DNA from: Kofleriaceae bacterium
GTDB taxonomy: Bacteria; Myxococcota_A; Polyangia; Haliangiales; Haliangiaceae
NCBI GenBank assembly: GCA_024642805.1
Contig: JAHEAK010000292.1
Span: 1-6,656, forward strand
Direction: 5' to 3'
Length of the DNA stretch: 6,656 nt
A program made the translations under genes and the position numbers. A model generated the notes under the pieces. That model saw only the letters and a list, made by a program, of their open reading frames with translations, had not been told where the DNA came from and did no database searches. Numbering within the stretch: the first letter of the stretch is position 1; every line of letters begins with the position of its first letter. This document shows positions 6,168-6,656 of the stretch, piece by piece.

Positions 6168-6656
6168 ATGCGCATTCGAATTCGCCATCTCACTTCATAT
6201 CAATACGAAGAGCCAGTGGCGCTCGGTCCGCAAGTGATTCGATTGCGACCAGCGGGTCATACGAGGGCGAGCGTACTGTCCTACAACTTGAAGGTAGAGC
6301 CGAAATGCGAAGTGCGTTGGCAGCAGGATCCGTGGGCTAACCGCATCGCCAGACTCACTTTTCCCGTGAGTCCAAAACTGAGCGAGTTCCGGTTACAGGT
6401 GGATGCGTCTTTCGATATTCGGCCTGTCAACCCTTTTGATTTTTTTCTCGAAGACGACTGCAAGGAATTTCCATTTGGTTATTCCAAAGCCCTCGCCGAC
6501 GAGCTTGCGCCCTTTCTAGTGCGCCCAGCAGCAAGCAAACGACTCGCAGCCTTTGTCGAAAAAATTCCGGCGAAGGGCTCCGTTGTGGATTATTTGGTCG
6601 CCCTCAACAGCGAGGTCGCTTCTACGGTTGGCTACATCATCCGCAACGAACCTGGC
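6168..6656 (+). CDS. Large transglutaminase-family protein, N-terminal part (cut by window edge)
   Basis: The frame opens at ATG 6168 and is still open at the right edge, giving 163 residues with no stop. Residues 1-90 match the bacterial transglutaminase N-terminal beta domain: MRIRIRHLTSYQYEEPVALG, then PQVIRLRPAGH, WQQDPWANRIARLTFP (51-66) and VNPFDFFLE (87-95). The WQQDP-x-x-N and NPFDFFLE segments, with FPFGY and ELAPFL after them, are typical of the long transglutaminase proteins (about 1,100 residues) that carry a DUF2126 region downstream. The catalytic Cys/His/Asp would lie beyond the window. There is no signal peptide. It is divergent from the ATP-grasp operon and shares a 73-base intergenic region with it. 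It is probably part of the same system, being distinct from the transglutaminase half of the fusion protein. This stretch looks more AT-rich than the rest. Confidence 0.9.
   Translation, partial: MRIRIRHLTSYQYEEPVALGPQVIRLRPAGHTRASVLSYNLKVEPKCEVRWQQDPWANRIARLTFPVSPKLSEFRLQVDASFDIRPVNPFDFFLEDDCKEFPFGYSKALADELAPFLVRPAASKRLAAFVEKIPAKGSVVDYLVALNSEVASTVGYIIRNEPG

Overview
The window most likely comes from the chromosome of a Myxococcota (former Deltaproteobacteria) bacterium. The strongest sign is the protein ending at base 1705. It has a C-terminal sorting signal of the MYXO-CTERM type: a Cys, a short hydrophobic segment and an Arg cluster, after a long poly-glycine spacer. The DNA is moderately GC-rich (about 60% by eye). 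The last ~500 bases look more AT-rich. I cannot name a genus.

Layout. Bases 1-313 hold little: perhaps the last 41 codons of an upstream plus-strand gene, then about 190 bases with no supported gene. Bases 314-1705 (+) encode an exported, envelope-anchored phosphodiester glycosidase (NAGPA)-domain protein. A GC-rich hairpin lies in the 41-base gap before a convergent three-gene minus-strand operon that reads 6094 -> 1747. In order of transcription, it encodes a circularly permuted type 2 ATP-grasp protein (COG2308), an Alpha-E protein (COG2307/DUF403) and a 613-residue fusion of a class II glutamine amidotransferase-like domain to a transglutaminase. The three genes are joined by two ATGA stop/start overlaps. 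A 73-base divergent intergenic region follows. From 6168 (+) begins a second, large-type transglutaminase that runs off the right edge.

How the genes work together. ATP-grasp (COG2308), Alpha-E and transglutaminase-fold proteins are a known recurring neighbourhood, predicted from comparative genomics to form or rearrange amide/peptide bonds. To my knowledge its product is not established. Three things stand out here. First, the glutamine amidotransferase-like domain is fused to the transglutaminase but has Ser where the catalytic N-terminal Cys should be, and an in-frame upstream stop rules out a mis-called start. Second, a separate large transglutaminase is divergently transcribed. Third, the shared promoter region has two CACGTG palindromes, each next to an outward-facing -10-like element, suggesting joint control of both arms. 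The glycosidase gene is convergent with the operon, and nothing in the sequence ties it to the same pathway.
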